From NCBI GenBank assembly GCA_037951105.1, contig JBAMJV010003032.1, forward strand, positions 1 to 64,000: a stretch of 64,000 bases of DNA, given 5' to 3'. The notes under the pieces were generated by a model that was not told the origin of the DNA, searched no databases, and worked only from the letters and a program-made list of their open reading frames with translations. Shown piece after piece: positions 1 through 11,887 of the stretch. The stretch's first letter is position 1. The number at the start of each line of letters is the position of its first letter. The position numbers were made by a program, and so were the translations under genes. The DNA is from Echinarachnius parma. Its lineage: Eukaryota; Echinodermata; Echinoidea; Clypeasteroida; Echinarachniidae.

Positions 1-649
1 TCTCATTTATCAAGTAAAGAGTGTAGCGAGCGGCTTCGTGGTTAAATGGGTAATCAGTATCCACGCGTTATCAATTCAGTGTCGAAGCCTGCCAGAGACT
101 CACTAATCGCTATGTAAATAAACTCATTCTGCGGAGCACCTCTCGCGGTCCTGAAGATTATCGTAAGCCACATATATAACAATGCGTCGATTGGAACCGC
201 TCGCTGTAAATGTAGCTCCTTTGCACGCCAAGGCATAGGTCGTCCTTATCCACGCGATTCAATGAGCGCAATTCAGTGTTGCAAGTCACCGCAAACCAAT
301 TAGCTGTGTAAATACAGTTTCCCCGTTCTAAATGAGCCACAGATACTAATCGCTCGAAAGGAATGCGCTCGCCGTTAACGACACGCCAAGGCATAGGTTG
401 GTCTTATCCACGCGATTTCATGAGCTCGATTCAGTGTATAAATTGACCACAAGACCAATTAACTGTGTCAATACAGCCTTGGCGAGAGCGTCCGAGACCC
501 TACCTCATGATTATTCATAAGCCCGATATCTACAAATCCGGCGAAAGGGTGGCGCTCAACGAAAAGTGAAGCTCGGTCGCGCGGGAATGATGGCTAGTAC
601 TTATCCACGCGACTCTATCAAATCGATGGGCACTCGCGCGTCATGAATA

Positions 650-823
650 ATGAATAAATTAGACGAACTTCGGGGCCATCTGGACGTCGATCCCGACCGC
701 GCCGAGAGTCGGGAATGCGACAGTACCGATCTCCGATACCGGGCCCGTCGACGGGTCCGGGTCGCGGCGATCGAGGAGCGCCGGGAAAAGAGGAGATGCA
801 TTTTTAGAAATTGCCATTGGTAA
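650..823 (+). CDS. Small conserved open frame, array copy 1 (57 aa, hypothetical)
   Basis: The frame starts MNKLDELRGH and ends in a basic stretch (RARRRVRVAAIEERREKRR) followed by a short hydrophobic tail and a stop. Seven copies occur in the array, at 650, 3984, 7422, 9092, 11341, 14647 and 17999. All stay open over the shared part, and they differ by substitutions rather than frame-breaking indels. The most variable stretch is residues 24-29, just after REC: DSTDLR here, versus DSPELR, DSKELR, KREVLR and LREHLR elsewhere. A second ATG lies 7 bases upstream but closes at once. No splice signal, promoter or known domain is evident. The high GC content itself makes stops rare, so protein coding is only a possibility. 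Confidence 0.25.
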   Translation: MNKLDELRGHLDVDPDRAESRECDSTDLRYRARRRVRVAAIEERREKRRCIFRNCHW

Positions 824-880
824 AGCACGGGCGACCCCCCTCGTCGCGTTAGAGTATTAATATATGTAGACTAGCTGTTG

Positions 881-899
881 GCGCCCGTTAAACGGGCGC
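881..899. repeat. 19-bp palindrome conserved in the array
   Basis: GCGCCCGTTAAACGGGCGC is a perfect 9-bp stem around one central base. It recurs unchanged at 4215-4233, 9324-9342, 11573-11591 and 14878-14896, always about 60 bp after the small open frame and before CTCTTTGCTGCGGCAGCC. It could be a protein-binding dyad or an RNA hairpin. The units at 7422 and 17999 lack it because of a deletion and the end of the array. Confidence 0.7.
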
Positions 900-1078
900 T
901 CTTTGCTGCGGCAGCCATTTTATTTTTGTCGAGGTGTTACTTGTCCTTTAAAGCCTAATTTTGGTTATTTCGTTGCTTGTATCGCAAAATGAACGGATCG
1001 TGACGCATTATTGGTCTCTGCGCCAAATATAGCGCTTGTATTACAAACTGCACGACGATCTCCAAATGAAGTATTGGT

Positions 1079-1195
1079 CAATGGGTGATTTCAAGTATGG
1101 TGTTGAGGGCTGGTGTTAGTGTTTATCAAACTGGTGTTTGTGTGTAATAAACACTAACACCGGCCTTAAACACCATACTTGAAAATCACCCATTG
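1079..1195. mobile_element. Hairpin MITE, copy in array unit 1
   Basis: Terminal inverted repeats begin CAATGGGTGATTTCAAGTAT and extend about 48 bp (a few mismatches) around a short loop. Sister units at 4410, 9518 and 15072 read through the same place without it (TATTGGT, ACAATG, AAGAGATC), so they act as empty sites. The second filled copy is at 11772-11887, one 10.66-kb period away. Confidence 0.75.
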
Positions 1196-1370
1196 AAGAG
1201 ATCATTTTGTATTCTTTCAAACTTCTATATTTTGAGCTGTTACATAATAAAAACCTGCGAACAGTTATCTCCCCCCTATTTTTATTTAGTTTTGTATTTA
1301 TTATTATTATTATTTTATTTATTTATTTATTTATTTATTTTTATTTTTATTTTTTGCTGGCGGAGGAGGG

Positions 1371-2520
1371 GGAGGGGGGGGGGGGGGGGGGGGGGGGGGG
1401 TGTGGGGTGGAGGGGAAAACCTCTCCATTATTTTGGGCGATGGACCCCCTCCCCCCCCCCCCCCCACACACACATACGCACCTGTGGAAAACGGCTACAT
1501 CCCCCAGCTCCCTCCCCACCCCGCCCATCAATGCCGCCTCCTAATGTACACAAATAACCATTTGTCTTGGTCTCTACCCCGAACATCGTGTCGCAAAACA
1601 GTTTTAACAGATCTGTTTGGATACATGTATACTTTGATAATTCGAGACCCCACCTTTTTTCAAGTGCTTGAATATCATACAGATATAAATTGCGTCATTC
1701 CGGGGAAAATTGTTATCATTTCCTTATCCTGTGTGTTTTGTTTCGTTTTTTGCTGCTTTATAAATCAAAATGGGTGCGATCACCCCGTGAAAATCATTAA
1801 GGTACATTCACTAATGCACACGGTATTGGAAATAATTCAGAAGATTAAGAATAATCAAAACATTGTTGTATTGTAGCACCCGTTCCTTACAACAAAATAA
1901 TACCAAAAATATTATAATCAGTTATATTTATACACGTACTTATATCTATTTGGTTGCTGATTATTCTATCAAACTATAGATTAAATTATTTTGATGCTAT
2001 TTTAGGCACTGAACCACCCCCCCCCCAATCCCCCTCCCCTACCCCCCACCCCCCCCCCCCCCCCATTCCCCACTTACACAATACACCCGCGAAACGGTGA
2101 TCCCCTCCACCTACTTTTGGGCGATAAGCACCATCTAACTGTTGGTGATGGATACCCCCATTCCCCGCCTAATAAAAAGCCTCGGAAAACAGTAACCCCA
2201 CCCCCCCCCCCCCCCGCCCCCATCAAGTGTTCCTGGTCAACGATGAATTTTGTAGAGTAATCCCTCCTCCTCATAACATCCCGATTGTACAATAAAAACT
2301 GCGTAAAGTTTTCTCCCCCCCCCCCCCCCACTCCCACACACACACACCCGTATTTTGGGCAAGGATCCCCTCCCCTGTTTTGGGCGTTGCCGCCCCCCCC
2401 CCCCCCTCCCCCCGTCAACGGGGGAAAACAGTAATATCCTCCCACCCCCACAAAGGCCCCACATCCCCCGGCGCCCCTGCCCATCACCACCACCCTTGTT
2501 GTACGAACATTAACCAATTG
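1371..2520. repeat. Poly-G/poly-C low-complexity block
   Basis: Runs of 10-20 or more G (1371-1400), then C (about 1449-1465, 2017-2026, 2050-2064, 2200-2215, 2315-2329, 2392-2406), are interleaved with short unique phrases such as ATTTTGGGCGAT and GAAAACAGTAA. The phrases recur every 50-150 bp, so the block looks like a degenerate minisatellite with slipped homopolymers. Open frames across it encode only Pro/Gly-rich runs and are not genes. Confidence 0.8.
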
Positions 2521-3294
2521 TCTTTGACCCGGCCTCGAAAAAATCTTGTCGCAGAACGACGGTTATCATGCAGAACAGAATTGTTTGAATTCAATAAAAT
2601 ATGTAACATGTATAATTTGCTACTCAAAACCACATCTTCTTCCTGTTTTTTTTTTTAAGTTTGTGAATATTGCGTCATTTCTTAGTAGCATGCTCCCGGA
2701 GAAAATTCTAAACATTTCTTTTTCCTGTCAACCTTTTTTTGCTTTGTTTATAAATCAAAAGGAATACAAAGTCACCCCGTGAATAATCATTTATATACAC
2801 CACTGATGCATGCGGTATGAGATGTAAATGGTCACAACAATATTATATTGTACAACAATCAGTTATATAACCAAATTAAAATGATAATAATAATTTGCTA
2901 CTCAAAACCACATCTTCTTCCTGTTTTCCTGTTTTTTTTTAAGTTCGTGAATATTGTTAAGATATTATAAATTGCGTGATTTCTTGGTAGCATGCTCCCA
3001 GAGAAAACTCTAAACATTTCTTTATCCTGTCAACAAATCAAAAGGAATACAAAGTCACCCCCGTGAATAATCATTTAGATACACCACAGATGCACGCGGT
3101 GTACAAAATGTCTTTTCCCCTTTATACTATTTGGAAGATCTCGCTTAACCATATAGACCAAACAATAGATTTGCCATGCTATCTCACGTATCAAGTCAAT
3201 TAGATTATAGCGAGCTGCTCCGATGTGAAATGGGTACTTCATATCCAGGCGTTATCAATTCAACGTCGAAACCCGCCGGAGACTAATCTTGTTT

Positions 3295-5980
3295 CACCAT
3301 CGACCAAACAAATATCCTCGGATTTGCCACGCTATCTCATTTATCAAGTAAAGAGTGTAGCGAGCGGCTTCGTGGTTAAATGGGTAATCAGTATCCACGC
3401 GTTATCAATTCAGTGTCGAAGCCTGCCAGAGACTCACTAATCGCTATGTAAATAAACTCATTCTGCGGAGCAGCTCTCGCGGTCCTGAAGATTATCGTAA
3501 GCCACATATATAACAATGCGTCGATTGGAACCGCTCGCTGTAAATGTAGCTCCTTTGCACGCCAAGGCATAGGTCGTCCTTATCCACGCGATTCAATGAG
3601 CGCAATTCAGTGTTGCAAGTCACCGCAAACCAATTAGCTGTGTAAATACAGTTTCCCCGTTCTAAATGAGCCACAGATACTAATCGCTCGAAAGGAATGC
3701 GCTCGCCGTTAACGACACGCCAAGGCATAGGTTGGTCTTATCCACGCGATTTCATGAGCTCGATTCAGTGTATAAATTGACCACAAGACCAATTAACTGT
3801 GTCAATACAGCCTTGGCGAGAGCGTCGGAGACCATACCTCATGATTATTCATAAGCCCGATATCTACAAATCCGGCGAAAGGGTGGCGCTCAACGAAAAG
3901 AGAAGCTCGGTCGCGCGGGAATGATGGCTAGTACTTATCCACGCGACTCTATCAAATCGATGGGGACTCGCGCGTCATGAATAATGAATAAATTAGAGGA
4001 ACTTCGGGGCCATCTGGACGTCGATCCCGACCTCGCCGGGAGTCGGGAATGCAAACGGGAGGTACTCCGAGACCCGGCCCGTCGACCGGTCCGGGTCGCG
4101 GCGATCGAGAAGGGCCGGGAAAAGAGGAGATGTGTTTTTAGAAATTGCCATTGGTAACGCACGGGCGACCCCCCTCGTAGCGTTAGAGTATTATTATATG
4201 TAGACTAGCTGTTTGCGCCCGTTAAACGGGCGCTCTTTGCTGCGGCAGCCATTTTGCTTTTTTGAGGTGTTACTTGTCCTTTAAAGCTATATTTATGGTT
4301 ATTTCGTTGCTTGTATCGCAAAATGAACGGATTGTGACACATTATTGGTCTCTGTGTCAAATATTGAGCTTGTATCACAAACTGCACGACGATCTCCAAA
4401 TGAAGTATTGGTACAATGAAGAGATCATTGTGTATTTTTTAAAACTGGTATATTTTGAGCTGTTACATAATAAAAACCTGCGAACGGTTATCTCCCCCCC
4501 TTTTTTAAATTTATTTATTTATTATTATTTATTTATTAAATTTTTTTTTTTGGGGGGGGGGGGGGAGGGGACGGGGGAGGGGGAATTAAACCTCTCCCCT
4601 ATTATCGTGTCGCAAAACAGTTTTATCATAACACATATCCGTTTGGATACTTGTATAATTTGATAATTCGAGACCTCACCTTTTTTTCAAGTGCTTGAAT
4701 ATCATACAGATATAAATTGCGTAATTTCTTGAGGAGCAATTAGCTCCCGGGGAAATTTGTATCATTTCTTTATCCTGTGAACCTCTTTTGTTTAGTTTTT
4801 TGCTGCATTATAAATCAAAATGGGTCCGCAATCACCCCGTGAAAATCATCACTTATGCACACGGTATTGGAAATAATTCAGAAGATTAAGAATAATCAAA
4901 ACCATGCGTTGTATTGTATCAACAGTTCCTTACAACAAAATAAAACCAAACATATTATAATCAGTTATATAACCAAATTATAACAATGATACTAATACTG
5001 AACCTATCCCTAGATTTATACACGTAATTATAGCTAATTTGTTGATGTTTATTCTATCAAACTGTAGTTTAAACCATTTTGATACAATTATATGGGATGG
5101 AACACCCCCCCCCCCCCCCCCCCCTATTCCCCACTTACACAATACACCCGCGAAACGGTTAACCCCCTCCACCCAATTTCGGCCGATAATTAAGCACCCT
5201 CTAGTATTGGTGATGGATACCCCCGTTCCCCGCCTAATAGAAAGCCTCGGAAAATAGTTACCCCGCCCCCCCCCCCCCCCCCCCGCCTCCCTGCTTCCCG
5301 CCCCCCCCCCCCCCCCCCCATCAAGTGTTCCCGGTCAACGATGCATTTTGTAAAGTAGCCCTCCCCCTCATGACTCCTTGCTTTCAAAATAAAAACTGCG
5401 TTAAGTTATCTCCCCCCCCCCCCCCCCACACACCCGTATTTTGGGCAATACCCCTCCCCTATTTTGGGCGATGCCCCCCCCCCCCCCCGCCCACGGTGGA
5501 AAACAGTAACATCCCCCGCCCCCCCCCCCCCCACCACCCCCACTCCCCCACATCCCCCGCACCCCTGCTTATCACCAACATCCCCGTTGTACATAAATTA
5601 ACCAATTGTCTTGGTCTCGGCCTCGAAAATCTTATCGCAGAATGACGGTTATCTGAACAGATTTGTTTTAATTCAATTAAGTATGAAACATGAATAATTT
5701 GATACACAAAACCCCATCTTTTTCCTCTTTTTTAAGTTAGTGAATATTGTAAAGATATAAATTGCGTCATTTCTTGAGTAACACCGGCTCCCGGAGAAAA
5801 CTCTAAACATTTCTTTATCCCGTTAGCCTTATTTTGTTTTGTTTAGAAATCAAAAGGAATGCACATTTTCCACCTTCTAAGGGAGTATTCCAGCAAGTCG
5901 CCTGTACTATTAGGCTCACACAGTGCTAATGAAACCCGTCCCCATTTCTCCGAAGCCGAGAGTATCTAAATGCATTGATT
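3295..5980 (+). repeat. Array unit 2
   Basis: The core is nearly identical to unit 1 (offset 3334). It has an intact small frame at 3984-4157 and the palindrome at 4215-4233, and lacks the hairpin MITE. The poly-C section (5100-5550) differs in detail from unit 1. It matches unit 6 (13959 onward) better than its neighbours, which supports the two-unit higher-order period. Confidence 0.8.
3984..4157 (+). CDS. Small conserved open frame, array copy 2 (57 aa, hypothetical)
   Basis: Same frame and length as the copy at 650. The variable stretch reads KREVLR, and IEERREK becomes IEKGREK, both shared with the copy at 14647. Same caveats about coding. Confidence 0.22.
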   Translation: MNKLEELRGHLDVDPDLAGSRECKREVLRDPARRPVRVAAIEKGREKRRCVFRNCHW

Positions 5981-6120
5981 ATTATTGACTACTCTTGCAA
6001 GATATGCTTGAGTTTGCTGTTCCTATACGGGTCTTACCAATACACCGAATTCGTATGAAAATCCCCGAAAGCAACTAAAATTAATAGACACAGCTTCGTG
6101 TACAAAATGTCTTTTCCCCT
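5861..6120 (-). mobile_element. SINE/short repeat body fragment
   Basis: The phrase AAGGGAGTATTCCAGC and the following 200 bp recur diverged at 16470-16590 and 17040-17240. At the last site it adjoins an inverted SINE-type tail (AGCGCTATATAAA on the minus strand). This is therefore probably a tail-less piece of the same element. Confidence 0.45.
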
Positions 6121-6151
6121 ATATACCATTTGGAAAAAACCCACCGGAGAC

Positions 6152-6325
6152 TTAAAGGGATAGTTGAGTATTGGTCAAACTTAACTTTAGTAACCAAAAC
6201 CTGCACGATTACGATACAAACTAATAGTTATAACTTCACCATGCTCGAAAAGTATACACAATTACAAACGACAAAGTAAAACCCCTGTTATCATTCAAAA
6301 AGAGCCGTTACAACTCGAAGTGTCA
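6152..6325. mobile_element. TTAA-family MITE fragment
   Basis: It begins TTAAAGGGATAGTTGAG and matches one end of the full copy at 19578-20120 through the phrase AAAAGAGCCGTTA. The other half is missing. Confidence 0.6.
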
Positions 6326-6790
6326 AATTAACTCGGCGCGAAGCACTAGCGTTGTAGGTCCTAATACGGGACTGTATGGTGCAGTGTGCGGTAATACGGG
6401 ACTGTAGTGCAGGTCACTGTGTGCGGTAATACTATACAGTAGTACGTGTATTATGTATCGCAACCATAGAAGTATGACTCCAACACTGCCGTTGACGCAA
6501 CTCGCAAGCCCCATTCGCATTCGTTCGCCTTTCGTTCACAGTCGCGCTAACACACGGAGAGACTGGTCCATGAGGCGCATATATCACTGATTTTTTGCGG
6601 AATGGAAGGAAAAATCATAATCTTAATCCACCCGGTAGTTGGATCACATATTGGAGAGTAAATTGCTGGTAAGTACCGTATCATATGTATAGTTTTAAGC
6701 ACAATTAGCGTGCACACAAATATTTGGTTTCAGTCTTTTATTAGGAGAACATAGAACGCTAGTGCCTCGCACTAGCGTTTCTAAAAAGTG
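6326..6790. other. Non-array insertion, no gene seen
   Basis: This stretch is not repeated elsewhere in the array. It has two near-copies of AATACGGGACTGTA (about 6362 and 6402). A short palindrome, CGCTAGTGCCTCGCACTAGCG, lies near 6758-6778. No coding signal or recognised element is visible. Confidence 0.5.
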
Positions 6791-7421
6791 ATACCCGGGC
6801 GTCAACCACTTTTATATGATATTTTGAAAGCAAATTTCACAACAATTAGAGCATTTGAATGGAAATTATTATTATTTCCCATGTTTTTTTCGATGATCTT
6901 TCATATGGAATTGAAATCAACCAAATCCGTTACAATCGATGTTGGGGGGGCACTTTGGAAATTACCAAAACTCAACTTGGCCTTTAATCGCCATGTAAAT
7001 AAAGTATTTCTGCGGCGGGCCCTAGCCCTGAAGCTTATCGCAGACTATACCGCTATGTAAATAGGCCCTCTCCCCCTGTTCCAAATCTTTTTATGAGCCA
7101 CGGATACTAATCGCTCGAAAGGAATGCGCTCGCCATTAACGACACGCCAATGCATAGGTTGGTCTTATCCATGCACTTTTATGAGCGCGATTCAGTGTAT
7201 AAATTTACCGCAAGACCAATTAGCTGTGTAAATAAAGTCTCTGATAGAAGGGTCCAAGACCATTCCTTTTGAATATTCATAGGCCCGATATCTACAAATC
7301 CCTCGAAGGGAACTCGCTCGTCGGAAAGCAGGGCTCAGTCGCGCGCGAATGATAGCTAGTCCTTATCCACGCGACTCTATAAAATCGATGGTGACTCGCG
7401 GCGTCATGAGCGTCATGAATA

Positions 7422-7661
7422 ATGAATAAATTAGACGAACTTCGGGGCCATCTGGACGTCGATCCCGACCGCGCCGGGAGTCGGGAATGCGACAGTCCGG
7501 AGCTCCGAGACCGGGCCCGTCGACGGGTCCGGGTCGCGGCGATCGAGGAGCGCCGGGAAAAGAATTGTCTTGGTCCTAACCTCGAAAATATTTTCGCAGA
7601 ACGACGGTTATCAGAACAGATTTGTTTGAATTCAATTAAATATCAAACATGTATAATTTGA
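7422..7661 (+). CDS. Small conserved open frame, array copy 3, fused tail (hypothetical)
   Basis: Starts MNKLDELRGH like its sisters, with the variable stretch DSPELR. The deletion after EKR-coding bases joins it to downstream non-core sequence, so the last 32 or so residues are unrelated to the other copies. It is more likely debris than a gene. Confidence 0.15.
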   Translation: MNKLDELRGHLDVDPDRAGSRECDSPELRDRARRRVRVAAIEERREKNCLGPNLENIFAERRLSEQICLNSIKYQTCII

Positions 7662-7920
7662 TACTCAAAACCCCATATTTTTCCTCTTTTTTACGTTCGT
7701 GAATATTGTAAGGATATTATAAATTGCGTAATTTCTTGAGTAACAGGCTCACGTAGAAAACTCTAAGCATTTCTTTATTCTGTCAGCCTTTTTTGGGTTT
7801 TGATTATAAATCAAAAGGAATACAAAGTTACCCCGTGAATAATAATTTAGGTACACCACGCACGCGGTTTTAGATCTACATGATCACAACAATATTGTAT
7901 TGTAAAAACATCAGTTATAT

Positions 7921-8168
7921 TCAGCAAGGCATTTAATCCACGTTGCTGCTCTCTACCCAGGTGTATAAATGGGTACCTGGTCCGGTGAAAATTAGCTTGG
8001 TGCACCCTATAGGGGTTGCCCGCTAGTATACTCCCCGGGGAGTTGAGAATGTGTACAATATCATTGTGCGGGTCTGAACTGTACCGAATGACCAGGGATA
8101 ATAATAAGCGCTTTGAGCACCTTATATAAGGTGGATATTGCGCAATATAAATATCCTATATTATTATT
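7921..8168 (+). mobile_element. SINE-type insertion with an empty site in a sister unit
   Basis: About 248 bp absent from the otherwise matching sequence at 10405-10425, where CAGTTATATAACC is uninterrupted. It ends in a GCGCTTTGAGCACC box, a GCGCAATATAAAT-like box and (ATT)n. This is the tail form of a SINE type widespread in marine invertebrates. A short TATAT flank may be the target duplication. No clear tRNA-like promoter is seen, so it is probably 5'-truncated. Confidence 0.7.
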
Positions 8169-8380
8169 ATATAACCAAAATAAAATGATAATTATAATAA
8201 CTATAACAGATTCGTTAGAATACAAAGTGAATTCGAGACCCCATCTGTTTCTTTTTTTCAAGTGCTTGAATATTATAAAGATATCAATTGCATCATTTCT
8301 TGAGAAAAAACTCTTAGCATTTCTTTATCCTGTCAACCATTTATTTTGTTATTTTCCCTACCATTTGCAAAAACTCTCTT

Positions 8381-9891
8381 CACCATCTACCAAACAAATA
8401 TCCTCGGATTTGCCATGCTATCTCATTTATCAAGTAAATAGTGTAGCGATCTGCTTCGTGGTTAAATCGGTACTCACTGTCCACATGTTATCAATTCAGT
8501 GTCGAAACCCGCCAGGACTAATCGCTATGTAAATAATCTCTCTACCGAGAACCCCGGCCCTGAAGGCCACATACGTTCCAATCAGTCGACTGGAATGCGC
8601 TCGGTGTTAATGTAGCTCTCTTGCACGCCACGGCATAGGTAGCCTATATCCATGCAATTTTATGAGCGCGATTCAGTGTGGAAACTCACCACAAACCAGT
8701 GTCGAAACCCAGAGACTAATCGCTAAGTAAATAATCTCTCTCTACCGAGGACCCCGGCCCTGAAGGCCACAGACGTTCCAATCAGTCGACTGGAATGCGC
8801 TCGGTGTTAATGTTGCTCCCTTGCACGCCACGGCATAGGTAGCCTATATCCATGCAATTTTATGAGCGCGATTCAGTGTATAAACTGACCACAAGACCAA
8901 TTAGCTGTGTCAATACAGCCTTCGCGAGAGCGTCCGAGACCCTACCTCATGATTATTCATAAGCCCGATATCTACAAATCCGGCGAAAGGGTGGCGCTCA
9001 ACGAAAAGAGAAGCTCGGTCGCGCGGGAATGATGGCTAGTACTTATCCACGCGACTCTATCAAATCGATGGGGACTCGCGCGTCATGAATAATGAATAAA
9101 TTAGAGGAACTTCGGGGCCATCTGGACGTCGATCCCGACCGCGCCGGGAGTCGGGAATGCGACAGTAAGGAGCTCCGAGACCGGGCCCGTCGATCGGTCC
9201 GAGTCGCGGCGATCGAGGAGCGCCGGGAAAAGAGGAGATGTGGTTTTAGAAATGGCCCATTGGAAATGCACGCGCGACCCCCCTCGTAGCGTTAGAGTAT
9301 TACTGAGTGTAGACTAGCTGTTGGCGCCCGTTAAACGGGCGCTCTTTGCTGCGGCAGCCATTTTTTTTTGTCGAGGTGTTACTTGTCCTTTAAAGCTATA
9401 TTTTTGGTTATTTCGTTGCTTGTATTGCAAAATGAACGGATCGTGACGCATTATCGGTCTCTGCGCCAAATATTGCGCTTGTATCGCAAACTGCACGACG
9501 ATCTCCAAATGAAGTATTGGTACAATGAAGAGATCATTGTGTATTTTTTAAAACTGGTATATTTTGAGCTGTTACATAATAAAAAAAAAACCTGCGAACG
9601 GTTATCTTCCCCCTATTTTGTATGTATTTATTTATTTAGTATTTATAAGCACCCTCTATTGTTGGTGATGGATACCCCCGTTCCCTGCCAAATAAAAAGC
9701 CCCGGAAAACAGTTACCCCTCCCCTCCCTGCCACCCTCTGCCCCCTGCCACCCCCACCCCCCCCCCCCCCCCTCCCCATCAAGTGGTCCCGGTCAACGAT
9801 GAATTTTGTAGAGTAAGCCCTCCCCATCATGACTCCACGCTCTCACAATAAAAACTGCGTTAAGTTATCTCCTTCCCCCCCCCCCCCTCAC

Positions 9892-9924
<33 letters not shown>

Positions 9925-10626
9925 GTATTTTGGGTAAGGATCCCCCTCCCCTATTTTGGTGGAAACAGTAAAATCCCCCCGCACTCCCCCCCCCCCCCCC
10001 CCCCCCCCAACATCCCCTCCGTCCCTGCCCATCACCACCACCCCCGTTGTAAATTAACCAATTGTCTTGGTCCTGGCCTCGAAAATATTTTCGCAGAACG
10101 ACGGTTATCAGAACAGATTTGTTTGAATTCAATTAAATATCAAACATGTATAATTTGATACTCAAAACCCCAACTTTTTCCTCTTTTTTACGTTCGTGAA
10201 TATTGTAAAGATATTATAAATTGCGTAATTTCTTGAGTAACAGGCTCACGGAGAAAACTCTAAGCATTTCTTTATTCTGTCAGCCTTTTTTGGGTTTTGA
10301 TTATAAATCAAAAGGAATACAAAGTTACCCCGTGAATAATAATTTAGGTACACCACGCACGCGGTTTTAGATCTACATGATCACAACAATATTGTATTGT
10401 AAAAACATCAGTTATATAACCAAAATAAAATGATAATTATAATAACTATAACAGATTCGTTAGAATACAAAGTGAATTCGAGACCCCATCTGTTTCTTTT
10501 TTTCAAGTGCTTGAATATTATAAAGATATCAATTGCATCATTTCTTGAGAAAAAAACTCTTAGCATTTCTTTATCCTGTCAACCATTATTTTTGTTATTT
10601 TCCCTACCATTTGCAAAAACTCTCTT
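8381..10626 (+). repeat. Array unit 4 (short form)
   Basis: 2246 bp. The core includes an internal tandem duplication of about 200 bp (8510-8690 versus 8698-8890; both contain CCCCGGCCCTGAAGGCCACA). It has an intact small frame at 9092-9289, the palindrome at 9324-9342, poly-C tracts, and a (CA)n run at 9894-9921. Confidence 0.75.
9092..9289 (+). CDS. Small conserved open frame, array copy 4 (65 aa, hypothetical)
   Basis: Variable stretch DSKELR. The C-terminus is longer than in copies 1, 2 and 6 because the bases after FRN shift to GPLEMHARPPS. This tail is shared by the copies at 11341 (GPLETHARPPS) and 17999. Same caveats as the first copy. Confidence 0.25.
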   Translation: MNKLEELRGHLDVDPDRAGSRECDSKELRDRARRSVRVAAIEERREKRRCGFRNGPLEMHARPPS

Positions 10627-11340
10627 CACCATCTACCAAACAAATATCCTCGGATTTGCCATGCTATCTCATTTATCAAGTAAATAGTGTAGCGATCTGC
10701 TTCGTGGTTAAAATCGGTACTCACTGTCCACATGTTATCAATTCAGTGTCGAAACCCGCCAGGACTAATCGCTATGTAAATAATCTCTCTCTACCGAGGA
10801 CCCCGGCCCTGAAGGCCACATACGTTCCAATCAGTCGACTGGAATGCGCTCGGTGTTAATGTAGCTCTCTTGCACGCCACGGCATAGGTAGCCTATATCC
10901 ATGCAATTTCATGAGCGCGATTCAGTGTGGAAACTCACCACAAACCAGTGTCGAAACCCAGAGACTAATCGCTAAGTAAATAATCTCTCTCTACCGAGGA
11001 CCCCGGCCCTGAAGGCCACAGATGTTCTAATCAGTCGACTGGAATGCGCTCGGTGTTAATGTTGCTCCCTTGCACGCCACGGCATAGGTAGCCTATATCC
11101 ATACAATTTTATGAGCGCGATTCAGTGTATAAACTGACCACAAGACCAATTAGCTGTGTCAATACAGCCTTGGCGAGAGCGTCCGAGACCCTACCTCATG
11201 ATTATTCATAAGCCCGATATCTACAAATCCGGCGAAAGGGTGGCGCTCAACGAAAAGAGAAGCTCGGTCGCGCGGGAATGATGGCTAGTACTCATCCACG
11301 CGACTCTATCAAATCGATGGGGACTCGCGCGTCATGAATA

Positions 11341-11538
11341 ATGAATAAATTAGAGGAACTTCGGGGCCATCTGGACGTCGATCCCGACCGCGCCTGGAGT
11401 CGGGAATGCGACAGTAAGGAGCTCCGAGACCGGGCCCGTCGACGGGTCCGGGTCGCGGCGATCGAGGAGCGCCGGGAAAAGAGGAGATGTGGTTTTAGAA
11501 ATGGCCCATTGGAAACGCACGCGCGACCCCCCTCGTAG
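11341..11538 (+). CDS. Small conserved open frame, array copy 5 (65 aa, hypothetical)
   Basis: MNKLEELRGH start, variable stretch DSKELR, and RAGS changed to RAWS. The palindrome follows at 11573-11591. Same caveats as the first copy. Confidence 0.25.
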   Translation: MNKLEELRGHLDVDPDRAWSRECDSKELRDRARRRVRVAAIEERREKRRCGFRNGPLETHARPPS

Positions 11539-11771
11539 CGTTAGAGTATTACTGAGTGTAGACTAGCTGTTGGCGCCCGTTAAACGGGCGCTCTTTGCTG
11601 CGGCAGCCATTTTATTTTTGTCGAGGTGTTACTTGTCCTTTAAAGCTATATTTTTGGTTATTTCGTTGCTTGTATCAAAAAATGAACGGATCGTGACGCA
11701 TTATCGGTCTCTGCGACAAATATTGCGCTTGTATCACAAACTGCACGACGATCTCCAAATAAAGTATTGGT

Positions 11772-11887
11772 CAATGGGTGATTTCAAGTATGGTGTTTAG
11801 GGCTGGTGTTAGTGTTTATCAAACAGTTGTTTGTGTGTAATAAACACTAACACCGGCCTTAAACACCATACTTGAAATCACCCATTG
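11772..11887. mobile_element. Hairpin MITE, copy in array unit 5
   Basis: Same element and insertion point as 1079-1195. One long stem (arms of about 45 bp) surrounds a loop containing TGTTTGTGTGTAA. Its presence in units 1 and 5 and absence from 2, 4 and 6 places the insertion before the 10.66-kb duplication. Confidence 0.75.

Larger units (their letters stand above)
1..3294 (+). repeat. Array unit 1 (left end cut by window)
   Basis: The core (1-850) is itself built from sub-repeats of about 160-200 bp. Each carries the motif TATCCACGCG followed by ATTCAGTGT, at about 58, 247, 405 and 602 (the last lacks the second half). The small frame at 650-823, the palindrome at 881-899, a hairpin element at 1079-1195 and poly-G/poly-C tracts (about 1371-1400 and 2020-2420) follow. 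The closing part (2880-3290) is AT-rich and carries partial second copies of 2610-2790. Confidence 0.8.
6791..8380 (+). repeat. Array unit 3, rearranged
   Basis: Diverged core sequence (7000-7400) leads to a small open frame at 7422. After GGGAAAAG at about 7562 the sequence jumps to AATTGTCTTGG. The equivalent bases in unit 4 are about 830 bp apart (9232 and 10062), so the poly-C part and the palindrome were deleted. From there to 8380 it is nearly identical to 10062-10626 apart from a SINE insertion. Confidence 0.75.

Noticed and set aside
54..394. Repeated minus-strand frames of 60-78 aa in array cores (also near 3388, 14052, 17497)
   Set aside because: Products of the 160-200-bp sub-repeats. 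They lack a start context or domains, and array copies truncate them.
1193..1876. Long plus-strand open frame (227 aa) in array unit 1
   Set aside because: It is carried by poly-T, poly-G and poly-C runs, gives Tyr/Leu, Gly and Pro homopolymers, and is not kept in other units.
2074..2517. Gly-rich minus-strand frame (also at 12832-13182)
   Set aside because: Reverse of poly-C tracts; run-length differences change its frame between copies.
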